NCBI RefSeq assembly: GCF_017912555.1
Contig: NZ_JAERSD010000010.1
Coordinates: 1 to 64,000, forward strand
DNA from: Bacillus sp. REN3
GTDB lineage: Bacteria > Bacillota > Bacilli > Bacillales > Cytobacillaceae
Length of the DNA stretch: 64,000 bases
Direction of reading: 5' to 3'
Numbering within the stretch: the stretch's first letter is position 1; the number at the start of each line of letters is the position of its first letter. The notes below the pieces were generated by a model, which made no database searches, had not been told where the DNA came from, and saw only the letters and a list, made by a program, of their open reading frames with translations. The translations under genes were made by a program, and so were the position numbers. This document shows positions 17,840 through 28,307 of the stretch, one piece after another.

Positions 17840-17866
17840 AATCCGCTGCTGAATAGGCAGCGGATT
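17840..17866 (-). terminator. terminator of the bkd operon
   Basis: AATCCGCTGC (17840-17849) pairs with GCAGCGGATT (17857-17866), loop of 7. The minus strand runs into TTTTTT just after it. It lies 10 bp beyond the bkdB stop. Confidence 0.92.
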
Positions 17867-17876
17867 ATAACCAACC

Positions 17877-19190
17877 TTAATAAATGGATGTGTTCCCCTT
17901 TGAGGTATTCTCCAAAATCTCTTTCACCCTCTGGAGGAAGCGGCCGCACACGAGGCCATCAAGGACACGATGGTCCAGGGATAAGCACAGATTGACCATA
18001 TCCCTGACCGCAATCATGCCGTTGTTCATAACGACTGGACGCTTGACGATCGATTCCACCTGAAGGATGGCTGCCTGCGGATAGTTGATGATACCCATTG
18101 ACTGGACGGAGCCAAAAGAACCTGTATTGTTGACAGTGAATGTTCCGCCTTGCATGTCCTCGGAACGAAGTTTGCCTGCACGGACTTTTTGGGCCATTTC
18201 CGTTATTTCCCGCGCGATGCCCTTGATTGTTTTTTCATCTGCGTTCTTTATGACCGGAACGAATAACGCATCATCCGTCGCAACAGCAATCGAGATATTG
18301 ATTTCTTTCTTCTGGACGATCTTGTCCCCTGCCCACATCGAATTAACTTGCGGGAATTCTTTCAGCGCCTGGGCTGCTGCTTTCACAAAGAAAGCAAAGA
18401 ATGTCAAATTGAATCCTTCTTTTTTCTTGAATTCATCCTTGATGTCATTCCTGTATTCCACAAGGTTCGTCACATCGACTTCGACCATTGTCCATGCATG
18501 CGGGGCTTCGTGCTTGCTTCTCAGCATGTTGGCCGCAATGGCCTTGCGGACGCCAGTGACAGGTATTTCGATGTCCCCTGCAGTCACCGGAACTGACAAT
18601 GCCTGCGGCTGGGATGTTGAAGCCGCTGGCTCGGATTGCTGGGCTGGCTGTGAAGGGGCCTGTTGTTCAACAGCTGGCTGTTCCTTTTTGGAAGCATTTG
18701 CCGCATGCTGCGGGATACTGCCTGTCTCGATCAGTTTCAACAAGTCTTTTCTTGTGATGCGTCCGCCGGCACCGCTTCCATTGACCTGGCTGAGGTCGAT
18801 ATTATTCTCCTCGGCAAGCTTAAGGACAGCAGGAGAGTACCGTGCTTTATTCCCTTCATTTGCCACAGGGGCCTGGGACTGAGGATCGCTGTCTTGCTCT
18901 GCTTCAGCAGCAGGGTTTGATTCTGCACTATCCGGAGCTGCACCGCCGCCATCTATTTCAATCGTACAGATGATTTCGCCAACTTCCAGAGTGTCTCCTT
19001 CGTTTGCGATCAATTCCTTGATCGTTCCTGTAAAGGATGATGGGACTTCTGCATTCACTTTGTCTGTCATCACCTCTGCGAGCGGATCGTATTTATTAAC
19101 ATTGTCGCCGACAGAAACCAGCCATTTGCTGATCGTACCTTCTGTTACACTTTCTCCTAATTGAGGCATCTTGATTTGTTCGATTGCCAA
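17877..19190 (-). CDS. bkdB: branched-chain alpha-keto acid dehydrogenase E2
   Basis: 437 aa dihydrolipoyl acyltransferase, core of the BCKDH complex; it moves branched acyl groups from E1 to CoA. The lipoyl domain (residues 1-80) has the lipoylation motif VMTDKVNAEV with Lys44. A peripheral-subunit-binding domain lies at about residues 115-150 (YSPAVLKLAEENNIDL, GSGAGGRITRKDLL). The catalytic domain (about 205-437) ends with LSLDHRVLDGL, which holds the catalytic His and Asp. A Gln/Ala/Pro-rich linker lies between. Last gene of the operon. Confidence 0.96.
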   Translation of the reverse strand: MAIEQIKMPQLGESVTEGTISKWLVSVGDNVNKYDPLAEVMTDKVNAEVPSSFTGTIKELIANEGDTLEVGEIICTIEIDGGGAAPDSAESNPAAEAEQDSDPQSQAPVANEGNKARYSPAVLKLAEENNIDLSQVNGSGAGGRITRKDLLKLIETGSIPQHAANASKKEQPAVEQQAPSQPAQQSEPAASTSQPQALSVPVTAGDIEIPVTGVRKAIAANMLRSKHEAPHAWTMVEVDVTNLVEYRNDIKDEFKKKEGFNLTFFAFFVKAAAQALKEFPQVNSMWAGDKIVQKKEINISIAVATDDALFVPVIKNADEKTIKGIAREITEMAQKVRAGKLRSEDMQGGTFTVNNTGSFGSVQSMGIINYPQAAILQVESIVKRPVVMNNGMIAVRDMVNLCLSLDHRVLDGLVCGRFLQRVKEILENTSKGNTSIY

Positions 19191-19234
19191 AGGTTGACCC
19201 TCCTCTTCCGATTCATATCCATTATCCGTTCACG

Positions 19235-20218
19235 TTAAAATTCGGCAAGCTCTCTCATCGCCTTTTCCACTTTATCAGGGTTGATCATGAAAAACTTCTC
19301 CATTGTTGGGGCATAAGGCATCGCAGGGACATCCGGGCCTGCTAACCTCTTGATAGGAGCATCCAGCTCGAACAAGCAGTTCTCAGCGATGATCGCAGAG
19401 ACCTCGCTCATGATGCTGCCTTCTTTGTTGTCCTCTGTCACAAGCAGGACTTTTCCTGTTTTCGAAGCAGCCTCGATAATGGCTTCTTTGTCCAAAGGAT
19501 AGACAGTCCTCAAGTCAAGGATATGCGAGGTTATGCCATCCTTGGCCAATCGCTCTGCTGCCTGAAGGGCAAAGTGAACAGCGAGGCCATATGTGATGAC
19601 TGTTATGTCTTCTCCCTCACGCTTCACGTCCGCCTTGCCAATTGGAAGGACATAATCATCCTCGGGTACTTCTCCCTTGATCAGCCGATAGGCACGCTTA
19701 TGCTCAAAGAACAATACTGGATCTTCATCCCTGATTGCGGCTTTCAAAAGCCCCTTAACATCGTATGGAGTCGAAGGCATGACAATCTTCAATCCCGGCT
19801 GATTCGCGAATACTGCCTCAACCGACTGCGAGTGGTATAAAGCGCCGTGCACTCCGCCTCCATAAGGAGCACGGATGACCATCGGACAGCTCCAGTCATT
19901 ATTGGAGCGGTATCGTATCCTTGCTGCCTCAGAAATGATCTGGTTCACGGCAGGCATGATAAAATCAGCAAACTGCATTTCTGCAATCGGGCGCATCCCG
20001 TACATGGCAGCCCCGATCCCGACACCGGCTATAGCCGATTCAGCAAGTGGCGCATCAATCACCCGTTCCTCCCCAAATCGATCGTAGAGGCCCTGGGTTG
20101 CTTTGAATACTCCGCCTTTCTTTCCGACGTCTTCTCCAAGAACAAAAACTCTTGGGTCTCTTTCCATCTCTTCTTTTATTGCCAATGTTACTGCATCTAT
20201 ATAAGAAATAACCGCCAT
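19235..20218 (-). CDS. bkdAB: branched-chain alpha-keto acid dehydrogenase E1 beta
   Basis: 327 aa thiamine-diphosphate-dependent E1 beta subunit. It pairs with BkdAA to decarboxylate the keto acids of Leu, Ile and Val. Typical beta-subunit features: VFVLGEDVGKKGGVF near residues 24-38, DAPLAESAIAGVGIGAA near 55-71 (including the catalytic Glu region), MQFADFI and the C-terminal transketolase-C domain starting about residue 200. It is 12 bp after bkdAA. Confidence 0.96.
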   Translation of the reverse strand: MAVISYIDAVTLAIKEEMERDPRVFVLGEDVGKKGGVFKATQGLYDRFGEERVIDAPLAESAIAGVGIGAAMYGMRPIAEMQFADFIMPAVNQIISEAARIRYRSNNDWSCPMVIRAPYGGGVHGALYHSQSVEAVFANQPGLKIVMPSTPYDVKGLLKAAIRDEDPVLFFEHKRAYRLIKGEVPEDDYVLPIGKADVKREGEDITVITYGLAVHFALQAAERLAKDGITSHILDLRTVYPLDKEAIIEAASKTGKVLLVTEDNKEGSIMSEVSAIIAENCLFELDAPIKRLAGPDVPAMPYAPTMEKFFMINPDKVEKAMRELAEF

Positions 20219-20230
20219 CCTTGTTCCCCC

Positions 20231-21226
20231 TTACTCTTGAGCGTATACATATTTTAAGGCGTGTTCCGGCTCTGCATATGGTGCGTTTTCAGCATAGTCC
20301 GTAGCTTCATTGACCATTTTCATGATTTTATCATTGATTTCTTTTTCGGTGTCATCATTCATGATCCCATTTTCCTTAAGATAAGCACCGAATGTGATGA
20401 TCGGGTCATTTGATTTAGCCTTGGCGACTTCATCAGGGGCACGATAGCTCCTATCATCGTCATCCGAGGAGTGAGGAGTCAGACGGTAGGAGACCGCCTC
20501 AATCAATGATGGGCCTTCCCCTCGGCGTCCGCGGTCAGCGGCTTCCTTGACAGCCTGATATACCTCAAGAGGGTCATTCCCATTCACCGTAACCCCGGGC
20601 ATGCCATAGCCAATTGCCCTGTCAGACACTCTCTCGGCGGCAACCTGCTTCTCGTATGGAACCGAAATCGCGTATTTATTGTTTTCAACCATGAAGATGA
20701 CAGGCAGCTTATGGACTCCGGCAAAGTTTGCACCTTCGTGGAAATCCCCCTGGTTTGATGAACCTTCACCAAAAGTAACGAAAGTAACCAGGTCCTTCTT
20801 TTCCATCCTCCCTGCAAGGGCAATTCCAACTGCATGAGGAACCTGCGTTGTTACAGGGGAAGATCCGGTCACGATCCTATTTTTCTTTTGCCCGAAATGG
20901 CCTGGCATCTGGCGGCCGCCTGAGTTAGGGTCTTCCGCTTTGGCAAAACCGGAAAGCATCAGATCTTTTGCAGTCATGCCAAAAGTTAAGACCACGCCCA
21001 TGTCCCTATAGTACGGAAGAACATAATCCTTTTCCCGGTCCAGTGCGAACGCGGCGCCTACCTGCGCGGCCTCCTGCCCTTGGCAGGAAATCACGAACGG
21101 GATTTTCCCGGCGCGGTTCAGCAGCCACATCCGCTCATCAAGCCGGCGTGCAAGCAGCATTGTTTCATACATTTCCAAAACTTTCTCATCACTTAAACCA
21201 AGTGCAGCGTGACGGTTTTCTGCCAT
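20231..21226 (-). CDS. bkdAA: branched-chain alpha-keto acid dehydrogenase E1 alpha
   Basis: 331 aa ThDP-binding alpha subunit. The ThDP/Mg motif begins GEGSSNQGDFHEGANFAG near residue 157 (GDG-type motif as GEG) and closes with VENNKYA near residue 188. SYRLTPHSSDDD is the conserved loop near the phosphorylation site of eukaryotic homologues. The frame extends to a TTG at 21241, but GGGAGG is seven bases from ATG 21226, so that start is used. Confidence 0.95.
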   Translation of the reverse strand: MAENRHAALGLSDEKVLEMYETMLLARRLDERMWLLNRAGKIPFVISCQGQEAAQVGAAFALDREKDYVLPYYRDMGVVLTFGMTAKDLMLSGFAKAEDPNSGGRQMPGHFGQKKNRIVTGSSPVTTQVPHAVGIALAGRMEKKDLVTFVTFGEGSSNQGDFHEGANFAGVHKLPVIFMVENNKYAISVPYEKQVAAERVSDRAIGYGMPGVTVNGNDPLEVYQAVKEAADRGRRGEGPSLIEAVSYRLTPHSSDDDDRSYRAPDEVAKAKSNDPIITFGAYLKENGIMNDDTEKEINDKIMKMVNEATDYAENAPYAEPEHALKYVYAQE

Positions 21227-21256
21227 CGTTATACCTCCCAATTGTTCGTATTGCTC

Positions 21257-22678
21257 TTAAGAATGGATCGCAAGGCCATCAACAGCCAATGCGGCTTCAC
21301 CAATCGCCTCGGATAGCGTCGGATGCGGATGGATTGTATGGGAAACTTCCCAAGGAGTGGCATCCAATACCTTTGCGAGTCCTGCTTCGGATATCATATC
21401 GGTGACATGAGGTCCGATCATGTGGACGCCAAGGATATCGTCGGTATTTTTATCAGCGACGATCTTGACAAAACCATCTGTCTCCCCATAGACAAGTGCT
21501 TTCCCGATTGCCTTGAACGAGAATTTCCCTACTTTCACTTCAAAGCCTTTTTCAATCGCTTCATCTTCGGTAAGACCGACGCTCGAAGCCTCTGGAGAGC
21601 TGTAGATACATTTGGATACGAGCGAATAGTCGATCGGCCGAGGCTCTTTTCCGGTGATATGTTCAACAGCCACTATTCCTTCATGTGACGCAACATGGGC
21701 CAGCTGCAGTCCGCCAATCACGTCCCCGATTGCGTAGATATGTGATTCCTTCGTCTGGAAAAATTCGTTGGTCTGGATGAAGCCTTTCTCAAGCTGGATT
21801 TCAGTATTTTCAAGACCGATGCCCTCTACGTTTGCCTGTCGTCCGACAGAAACGAGCAATTTGTCTGCAGTAAATTCCTTTTGTTCCCCCTTGATTTCTG
21901 CGCTGATGGTCACACTGCCGTTTTTTTGGAGGGTTTCTGGAAGCACTTTTGCTCCCGTGACGATTTTGACGCCTTTTTTCTTCATTGCTCTCTGCATTTC
22001 TTTCGAAACTTCCCTATCTTCTGTAGGGACGATCCGGTCAGCATATTCGATGACCGTTACTGATACGCCAAAGTCAGCAAGCATCGAAGCCCACTCGATT
22101 CCGATCACGCCGCCTCCGACGATGATGATTGATTCCGGAAGTTCTTCCATCTCTAGAGCTTCATCTGATGTCATGATGTATTCGCCATCAGCCTCAAGTC
22201 CTTGCAATGTCCTTGGCCTTGATCCAGTCGCGATAATCACATTCTTTGGAATGAGCATTTCGTTCTCTTCGCCATTATTCATTTCGACAGAGACCGTTCC
22301 AGGCATTGGCGAAAAAATCGAAGGGCCGAGGATACGCCCGTAACCTTCGAATACATCGATTTTCCCCTGCTTCATCAAATGCTGGACACCTTTGTGCAGT
22401 TGGGAGACAATCTTGCCTTTGCGTTCCTGTACCTTTGTGAATTTTACACCGACATCTCCTGTTGTAATGCCGAAATCTTCGCTCTTCTTGGCTGTAGCAT
22501 AAACTTCCGCGCTTCTTAACAGCGCCTTGCTTGGTATACAGCCCTTATGGAGGCATGTCCCGCCAAGCTTGCCCTTTTCGACTATAGCAGTCTTCAACCC
22601 TAGCTGCGAAGCACGGATAGCCGCAACATATCCTCCTGTACCGCCGCCGATTATGACCAAATCGTATTCCTCTGCCAT
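21257..22678 (-). CDS. lpdV: dihydrolipoamide dehydrogenase of the BCKDH complex (E3)
   Basis: 473 aa FAD flavoprotein that reoxidises the lipoyl arm of BkdB with NAD. The FAD site is IIGGGTGGYVAAIRASQ at residues 8-24; the redox disulfide is GGTCLHKGCIPSKALL at about 39-54; the NAD site is IIVGGGVIGIEWASML near 181; the C-terminal HIHPHPTLSEA supplies the catalytic His-Glu pair. A start ATG follows AAGGAGCG. Confidence 0.96.
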   Translation of the reverse strand: MAEEYDLVIIGGGTGGYVAAIRASQLGLKTAIVEKGKLGGTCLHKGCIPSKALLRSAEVYATAKKSEDFGITTGDVGVKFTKVQERKGKIVSQLHKGVQHLMKQGKIDVFEGYGRILGPSIFSPMPGTVSVEMNNGEENEMLIPKNVIIATGSRPRTLQGLEADGEYIMTSDEALEMEELPESIIIVGGGVIGIEWASMLADFGVSVTVIEYADRIVPTEDREVSKEMQRAMKKKGVKIVTGAKVLPETLQKNGSVTISAEIKGEQKEFTADKLLVSVGRQANVEGIGLENTEIQLEKGFIQTNEFFQTKESHIYAIGDVIGGLQLAHVASHEGIVAVEHITGKEPRPIDYSLVSKCIYSSPEASSVGLTEDEAIEKGFEVKVGKFSFKAIGKALVYGETDGFVKIVADKNTDDILGVHMIGPHVTDMISEAGLAKVLDATPWEVSHTIHPHPTLSEAIGEAALAVDGLAIHS

Positions 22679-22690
22679 CTCTATCGCTCC

Positions 22691-23788
22691 TTAAAATCGA
22701 TTTCCGTTTCCCGGATATTCTTTTACAGCTTCTTCACCGCGTAGAATTCTCAACGCCCCTTCCGACAGTGCTTGCAATTCATTCTCACCTGGTTTGACAA
22801 TTACATCAGCGATCCAGTCGATCCGTTCCGAAATATCCCTTACGAACTCTTTTCCATATGCAAGCCCTCCAGTCAAGATAATCGCATCCACTTTTCCGGC
22901 AAGGACTGCGCTTGCGGAGCCTATTTCCTTGGCAACCTGGTATGCCATTGCCTTGTACACCCGTCTTGCCTTTTCATTGCCCTGCTCGATCATTTTTTCG
23001 ACCTTAATCGCATCATTTGTCCCAAGATACCCTACAAGGCCACCCTGACCGACGAGCTTCTTCATAATCTCTTCTCGATAATAATCCCCAGAATAGCAAA
23101 GTGTGACAAGATCACCTGCTGGGACTGTACCGGCACGTTCCGGGCTGAATGGGCCCTCGCCGTGAAGTCCGTTATTAACATCGATTACCCTCCCCATTTT
23201 ATGGGCGCCGACAGTGATTCCGCCACCAAGGTGGGTAACGATCAGGTTCGTTTCCTCATATTTCTTCCCAAACTCGCGTGCGACCCTTCGGGCAACTGCC
23301 TTTTGATTCAAAGCATGAAAGATGCTTTTTCTTTCAATCAATGAAAAACCCGAGATCCGGGCAATCGGATCGAGCTCGTCAACTACAACTGGATCGACGA
23401 TATAGGAAGGAATATTCAGACCAGTGGCGATTTCATATGCCAGGATGCCGCCTAAATTTGAAGCATGCTGGCCTGAATAGCCGGCACGCAAATCAGCAAG
23501 CATTTTGCCGTTTACTGCATAGGTTCCGCCTTCTATTGGCCTCAGAAGACCTCCGCGCCCGCAAACAGCGCTTAGTTTCGAAATATTGATTCCTTCCATA
23601 TCGAGCGTTTCCAGTATCATGTTTTTCCTGAATTCGTACTGATCGATGATTGTTTCAAATGAATTCGTTAATGCAGCATCATGGCGGATGGTTTTCTCCA
23701 TTACGGAAACTTCATTATCAAAGACTCCGATTTTCGTTGATGTAGAACCTGGGTTTATCACTAGAATCCGATATTCTGTTTGTTGCAC
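22691..23788 (-). CDS. buk: butyrate (branched-chain fatty acid) kinase
   Basis: 365 aa ASKHA-fold acyl kinase. It converts acyl phosphate plus ADP to the free acid plus ATP, so the pathway can conserve energy from branched acyl-CoA together with Ptb. [15 protein letters not shown] at residues 9-23 is the phosphate-1 loop and [24 protein letters not shown] near residue 185 the second phosphate/adenosine region. GTG start after GGAGGT. Confidence 0.94.
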   Translation of the reverse strand: MQQTEYRILVINPGSTSTKIGVFDNEVSVMEKTIRHDAALTNSFETIIDQYEFRKNMILETLDMEGINISKLSAVCGRGGLLRPIEGGTYAVNGKMLADLRAGYSGQHASNLGGILAYEIATGLNIPSYIVDPVVVDELDPIARISGFSLIERKSIFHALNQKAVARRVAREFGKKYEETNLIVTHLGGGITVGAHKMGRVIDVNNGLHGEGPFSPERAGTVPAGDLVTLCYSGDYYREEIMKKLVGQGGLVGYLGTNDAIKVEKMIEQGNEKARRVYKAMAYQVAKEIGSASAVLAGKVDAIILTGGLAYGKEFVRDISERIDWIADVIVKPGENELQALSEGALRILRGEEAVKEYPGNGNRF

Positions 23789-23862
23789 ACAATGTTACCT
23801 CCAATTTAATAACGGACCTCATCCGGCTATCCGTATAAACCATCAAATTCCAATTTGGAAAC

Positions 23863-23899
23863 AGCAAGGGCGCCGAATGACAGATTCAGCGCTCTTGCT
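23863..23899 (-). other. stem-loop between bcd and buk
   Basis: AGCAAGGGCGC (from 23863) can pair with GCGCTCTTGCT (to 23899), including one G-T pair and a mismatch further in. It sits in the only large gap of the operon (129 bp), just after the bcd stop, with no T-run. It may be a processing or stabilising element. Confidence 0.5.
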
Positions 23900-23917
23900 G
23901 CTTATGCCTTTTCGATT

Positions 23918-25012
23918 TTATCGGCGGCTCAAGATGTGGTGGCCATTCTGAAGGAATTGGCTGCGTGAATTCCGCATTCTTTCGATACGCTCTTCTGCCA
24001 TCAGGTCTGCGGCTTTATAGGTAGGGATTCCATCCCTCTTTGCAATCTCGATTACTTTTTCGATATTGTTGTAAATCGTTTCAACCTTCTTCAGGGCCCG
24101 TTCGCTGTTATAGCCATAAAGTTCATCGGCAACGTTGATGACGCCTCCGGCATTGATGACATAGTCCGGAGCATAGACAATTCCTAGTTCATGGATCAAA
24201 TCTCCATGCTTCGTTTCCTTCAATTGGTTGTTTGCTGACCCAGCAATTACCTTTGCCTTCAACTGGGGAATTGTTTCATCATTGATGACCGCACCAAGTG
24301 CGCATGGAGCATAAATGTCACATTCAACTCCATATATTTCATCTGGCTCCACTGCCTTTGCACCGAAATCATCGACAGCTCTTTGGACAGCTTCCTTGTT
24401 AATGTCTGTTACGATCAGTTGCGCGCCTTCTTCATGGAGGTGGCGGCAAAGAGTGTAAGCAACGTTCCCTACCCCTTGGACAGCAACCGTCTTTCCTTCG
24501 AGTGAATCTGTTCCGTATGCTTCTTTGGCCGCCGCCTTCATTCCTCTATATACGCCATAAGCTGTTACCGGGGATGGGTTTCCGGAAGATCCGAATGCCG
24601 GGGAAATACCCGTGACAAAGTCTGTTTCTTCATGGATCATGTCCATATCCGCAACTGTTGTGCCGACATCCTCAGCAGTGATATACCTTCCGTTCAAACC
24701 CTGTACATAGCGGCCAAATGCACGGAACATTTCTTCATTCTTATCCTTGCGCGGGTCACCGATGATCACCGTTTTGCCTCCGCCAAGATTCAAGCCTGCA
24801 GCAGCATTTTTATATGTCATTCCTTTCGCAAGGCGCAGCGCGTCTTCAATCGCTGCTTCTTCGGACTCATAGGTCCACATCCGGGTGCCGCCAAGCGCCG
24901 GCCCAAGAGTCGTATCATGAATGGCAATGATTGCTTTCAATCCCGATTGTTTATCCTGGCAAAATACCACCTGCTCGTAGTCATACTGTTCAAGATACTT
25001 AAAGATTTCCAT
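23918..25012 (-). CDS. bcd: leucine dehydrogenase
   Basis: 364 aa NAD-dependent Glu/Leu/Phe/Val dehydrogenase. It deaminates Leu, Ile and Val to the keto acids used by the BCKDH complex. [15 protein letters not shown] near residues 74-88 has the catalytic Lys. [17 protein letters not shown] near 180 is the NAD-binding GxGxxG-like motif, and ITAEDVGTT is also conserved. Full length. Confidence 0.96.
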   Translation of the reverse strand: MEIFKYLEQYDYEQVVFCQDKQSGLKAIIAIHDTTLGPALGGTRMWTYESEEAAIEDALRLAKGMTYKNAAAGLNLGGGKTVIIGDPRKDKNEEMFRAFGRYVQGLNGRYITAEDVGTTVADMDMIHEETDFVTGISPAFGSSGNPSPVTAYGVYRGMKAAAKEAYGTDSLEGKTVAVQGVGNVAYTLCRHLHEEGAQLIVTDINKEAVQRAVDDFGAKAVEPDEIYGVECDIYAPCALGAVINDETIPQLKAKVIAGSANNQLKETKHGDLIHELGIVYAPDYVINAGGVINVADELYGYNSERALKKVETIYNNIEKVIEIAKRDGIPTYKAADLMAEERIERMRNSRSQFLQNGHHILSRR

Positions 25013-25044
25013 TCCTTTTTCCTCCCCTTATATATGTAGAGTGA

Positions 25045-25950
25045 TTATTTTGATGCAGAGCATAACGCCAAAGCAAGAGAATACAGCTTGCTTTCGGCAG
25101 TGTCTGCCCTGGACGTCAACACGATTGGGGCCATTGCGCCGGCTATCACTGCACCAACCTTTGCATTGGCAAAATAAATCAATGATTTATATAGGACATT
25201 GCCAACTTCAATGGCAGGGACAAGCAGAATATCGGCCATTCCGGCAACCTCGCTGCTGATTCCTTTGTGTTCTGCAGCAGTCTTTGACACGGCATTGTCA
25301 AGGGCAAGGGGGCCATCGATGATGCAGCCTTTAATCTGTCCGCGCTTGTTCATCATAGATAGGGCAGCCGCATCAAGAGTTGCCTGCATGGCCGGATTGA
25401 CCGTTTCTACTGCCGCCAGTGGTGCAACTCTTGGATACTCGATCCCGATTGATTGAGCAACCTTTACTGCATTTTTCACGATTTGCACTTTTTGCTCCAA
25501 ATCAGGAGAAATATTCATCGCAGCATCTGTCACAATCGTGAACCTGTCGTATCCTGGCACTTCAAAGACTGCAACATGAGACAGGACTGCTCCAGTCCTC
25601 AAACCATATTCCTTGTTCAGGACAGCTTTCAAAATAGAAGCCGTCGGGATGTTTCCCTTCATTAAAACATTTGCTTCGTCCGACTTGACTGCTTTCACAG
25701 ACATTTCCGCTGCAATATTAGTATCCCGGGCAGAGATGATTTTAATCGCATCATGATCAAGCAGTTCCCGATGTTCCGATGAAATGATTCTCTTGATTTC
25801 TTCATCATTTCCGAATAAAAGGAAGTCAGCTAGATTGTGATTGACTGCTTCTGCGACCGCTTCCACTACTTCGGCATCTTCCGCTGCAGCAACTGCAACT
25901 GTCTTTCTCCCGGCTTGTGATGCCTTTTTAAGCAGCAATTCCAATTCCAT
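25045..25950 (-). CDS. ptb: phosphate butyryltransferase
   Basis: 301 aa phosphotransacylase that exchanges CoA of (branched) butyryl-CoA for phosphate, feeding Buk. The PTA/PTB family features include VLMKGNIPTASILKAVLN near residue 93 and TDAAMNISPDLEQK near 140. The frame opens at TTG 25962, but ATG 25950 is the better start. First gene of the bkd operon, 50 bp downstream of the sigma-54 promoter. B. subtilis yqiS. Confidence 0.94.
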   Translation of the reverse strand: MELELLLKKASQAGRKTVAVAAAEDAEVVEAVAEAVNHNLADFLLFGNDEEIKRIISSEHRELLDHDAIKIISARDTNIAAEMSVKAVKSDEANVLMKGNIPTASILKAVLNKEYGLRTGAVLSHVAVFEVPGYDRFTIVTDAAMNISPDLEQKVQIVKNAVKVAQSIGIEYPRVAPLAAVETVNPAMQATLDAAALSMMNKRGQIKGCIIDGPLALDNAVSKTAAEHKGISSEVAGMADILLVPAIEVGNVLYKSLIYFANAKVGAVIAGAMAPIVLTSRADTAESKLYSLALALCSASK

Positions 25951-26000
25951 GTTTGCCTTCAACCCTTTCCTTTAATGGCGCATCACCCAAGTATTTTATA

Positions 26001-26018
26001 ATGCAAGAACCGTGCCAA
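26001..26018 (-). promoter_or_regulatory. sigma-54 (SigL) promoter of the bkd operon
   Basis: The minus strand reads TTGGCAC, five bases, TTGCAT, a perfect -24/-12 element with correct spacing. The gene for its activator BkdR, with a sigma-54-interacting AAA+ domain, is immediately upstream. Confidence 0.95.
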
Positions 26019-26028
26019 ATCAAAAACA

Positions 26029-26042
26029 TGAAAGCGCTTTAT
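26029..26042 (-). promoter_or_regulatory. candidate CcpA cre site in the bkd promoter region
   Basis: TGAAAGCGCTTTAT matches the cre consensus at 13 of 14 positions and has a perfect AAAGCGCTTT core. It is centred near -44 relative to the inferred start, between the -24 element and the upstream activator sites. Confidence 0.65.
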
Positions 26043-26060
26043 TTCTCCCACAAAACATTC

Positions 26061-26096
26061 TGCAATATTTTGCGCACTATGAATTATTTTGCATGC
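26061..26096 (-). promoter_or_regulatory. candidate BkdR upstream activating sites
   Basis: TGCAATATTTTGCGCA (26061-26076) is an imperfect dyad with GCAA/TTGC half-sites, and TTTTGCATGC (26087-26096) gives a further half-site inside the bkdR 3' end. The distance of 60-90 bp to the -24/-12 element fits an enhancer. Confidence 0.45.
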
Positions 26097-28146
26097 TAAA
26101 GATTTCAATTTTATACTTTTCTATTTTATAGTATAAATTGCGGACGGAGACACCAAGCATTTTTGCGGCTTTCGTTTTATTGCCATCTACCCTGTTAAGT
26201 GTTTCCCTGATGATTTTTTCTTCATGCTTTTCCATTTGGGATGTTAATGTTTCGGACACCGGGAATGAGTCCATTTTTTTCTGTGACTCCTTCGGCACAC
26301 TTCCCTGTAAATCAGGCAAATGTTCTGCATCAATGATTGTTTCGTTAAAATTCAGGAAGATGATGGCTCTGCCAAGCACATTTTCCAATTCCCTTACATT
26401 GCCGGGCCAATCATAGTCCATCAGTTTTTTTATCGCCCGGTCTGTAACTCCCTCGACGTTTCGCCCATAATCCTGATTAATCTTATGAATCAATCTTTCG
26501 CACAGCAGCGGGATGTCTTCTTTCCTGCGCCTTAATGGCGGAATGTGGATTGGCATCCTATTTAGCCGGTAATATAAATCTTCGCGGAAATTACCATTGG
26601 CAATCCCTTTTTCCAGGTTCATGTTCGTGGCGGCTATCACCCTTACATTGATTTGAACAGCCTTTGTACCGCCAACCCGGACAATCTCATTCTCCTGAAG
26701 GACCCTTAACAGCTTGGCCTGTGTGTTGGCAGGCAACTCGCCAATTTCATCAAGGAAAATACTGCCGTTATTCGCCTCTTCGAAAAAACCGCGTTTGCCT
26801 CCTCTTTTAGCACCGGAAAAAGCTCCTTCTTCATAACCAAAAAGTTCGCTTTCAAGCAACGACTCAGAGATGGCTGCACAATTCACCCTTATGAACTTAT
26901 TGAATTTGCGGTCACTGGCATTATGGATGGCATGGGCGAACAGCTCTTTTCCGGTACCTGATTCACCTCTTAATAAAACAGTTGCAGGCGTTTTAGCCCC
27001 AAGCTTTGCCTGTTCAATGGGAATAGTCATTTCCTCGGATTGACCAATTATATCTTCAAACGAATACTTCGCTTCCAACGTCCTGATGATCTGTCTGGCA
27101 CGGTTAAGTTCCCGACTGAGATTCTTGATTTCTGACACATCGTGGATCACCCCTACGCTCCCCTTCAAGATTCCATCGACAATGATTGGGGCGACATTGA
27201 CAACTACTTCTTTCTTATTCGGTCCAACCCTCATGGCTGCGCCTCTTACCGGCCGTCTTGTCTTCAGTACTTTCATATGCATGCTTTCACCTTCGGAAAT
27301 ATCAGCTGTCGCCGGCTTGCCAATGACTTCCTCTTCCTTCAGTCCGGTAATCCGTGTGTAAGCCGGATTGATCATCAGACCGCGGCCGTTCTCGTCTACG
27401 ACCGAAATGGCTTCATCGCTGGAATGGATAATCGCCTGGAGCATCGTCTGGATTTCCTTAAGGTCCGTGATTTCCTCAGCAAGGTCAACTACTTCTGTTA
27501 TGTCTTTAAAAACTGCAAATGCACCGATCAATTGATCATCCGCATCCAATATCGGTATTCTTGTCGTAATGATTTTCGAACCATTACCCAGCTCGAACTC
27601 CTGGTTATTCTCAACCTTCCTTGTCGTCAAAATCCTGGGCAGTTGGCTTGATGGGATGACTTCCAAAACGTGTTTCCCCTCTGCTTCCCGCTTTGGTATC
27701 CCAACGATTTTTTCGGCGCTCTTGTTAAACAGCGTAATAATTCCTTCAGTGTTGATCACAATCATTCCATCGCCTGTCGAGTTGAAAATCAAATTATGTT
27801 CATATGTAATCTTTCTCAGCGTCTGGATTAAATCTTCTTTCTCTTCAAGGAGCATGGCCAGAAGGAACGCAACACTGCCGGGGATCAAAACAGTGTTCTT
27901 GCTCCGGGCATCCCGCAATTCCCGAAAAACCTGCTCATCACCTGTCACTTCAATGATGATATCAAGATCATCAGATAAGAAATGCCGCCAATCGGTCCCA
28001 ATTCGAATCCCTTCTTTTTTTGCGGCTTTGATTCCTGGCGCCGATGGATTGAGATCGACTACAGCTGTTATTTCAGCTGTCCTTTTAAATATGTCAAGGA
28101 TCGCCATCCCGCCTTTTCCCGCTCCAACAATCAATATTTTTTGCAT
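26077..28146 (-). CDS. bkdR: sigma-54-dependent activator of the bkd operon
   Basis: 689 aa. An N-terminal Rossmann-like domain ([10 protein letters not shown] at residues 3-12, then [10 protein letters not shown] near 30) may sense a nucleotide or metabolite. Two PAS-type segments follow at about 115-220 and 235-345. The AAA+ domain (about 365-600) has Walker A GESGTGKE and the sigma-54 contact loop as GAFSGA instead of GAFTGA. A Fis-type HTH ends the protein ([18 protein letters not shown]). The frame opens at TTG 28158; ATG 28146 is preferred after GGAGG. Confidence 0.93.
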   Translation of the reverse strand: MQKILIVGAGKGGMAILDIFKRTAEITAVVDLNPSAPGIKAAKKEGIRIGTDWRHFLSDDLDIIIEVTGDEQVFRELRDARSKNTVLIPGSVAFLLAMLLEEKEDLIQTLRKITYEHNLIFNSTGDGMIVINTEGIITLFNKSAEKIVGIPKREAEGKHVLEVIPSSQLPRILTTRKVENNQEFELGNGSKIITTRIPILDADDQLIGAFAVFKDITEVVDLAEEITDLKEIQTMLQAIIHSSDEAISVVDENGRGLMINPAYTRITGLKEEEVIGKPATADISEGESMHMKVLKTRRPVRGAAMRVGPNKKEVVVNVAPIIVDGILKGSVGVIHDVSEIKNLSRELNRARQIIRTLEAKYSFEDIIGQSEEMTIPIEQAKLGAKTPATVLLRGESGTGKELFAHAIHNASDRKFNKFIRVNCAAISESLLESELFGYEEGAFSGAKRGGKRGFFEEANNGSIFLDEIGELPANTQAKLLRVLQENEIVRVGGTKAVQINVRVIAATNMNLEKGIANGNFREDLYYRLNRMPIHIPPLRRRKEDIPLLCERLIHKINQDYGRNVEGVTDRAIKKLMDYDWPGNVRELENVLGRAIIFLNFNETIIDAEHLPDLQGSVPKESQKKMDSFPVSETLTSQMEKHEEKIIRETLNRVDGNKTKAAKMLGVSVRNLYYKIEKYKIEIFSMQNNS

Positions 28147-28307
28147 ATTATCCTCCAATTACCCGGAAAAATATTTCACACCTTGCGTATATAGCCTGCA
28201 ATATTCTTCAGGTCCATTGTAAATGTTTTTGACAGCCTTGACAAATTTCGTTATTGTTTTATCATTTAGGCGAGAAGAAATTATTTATTTGCGAAGGGAA
28301 ATCATCC

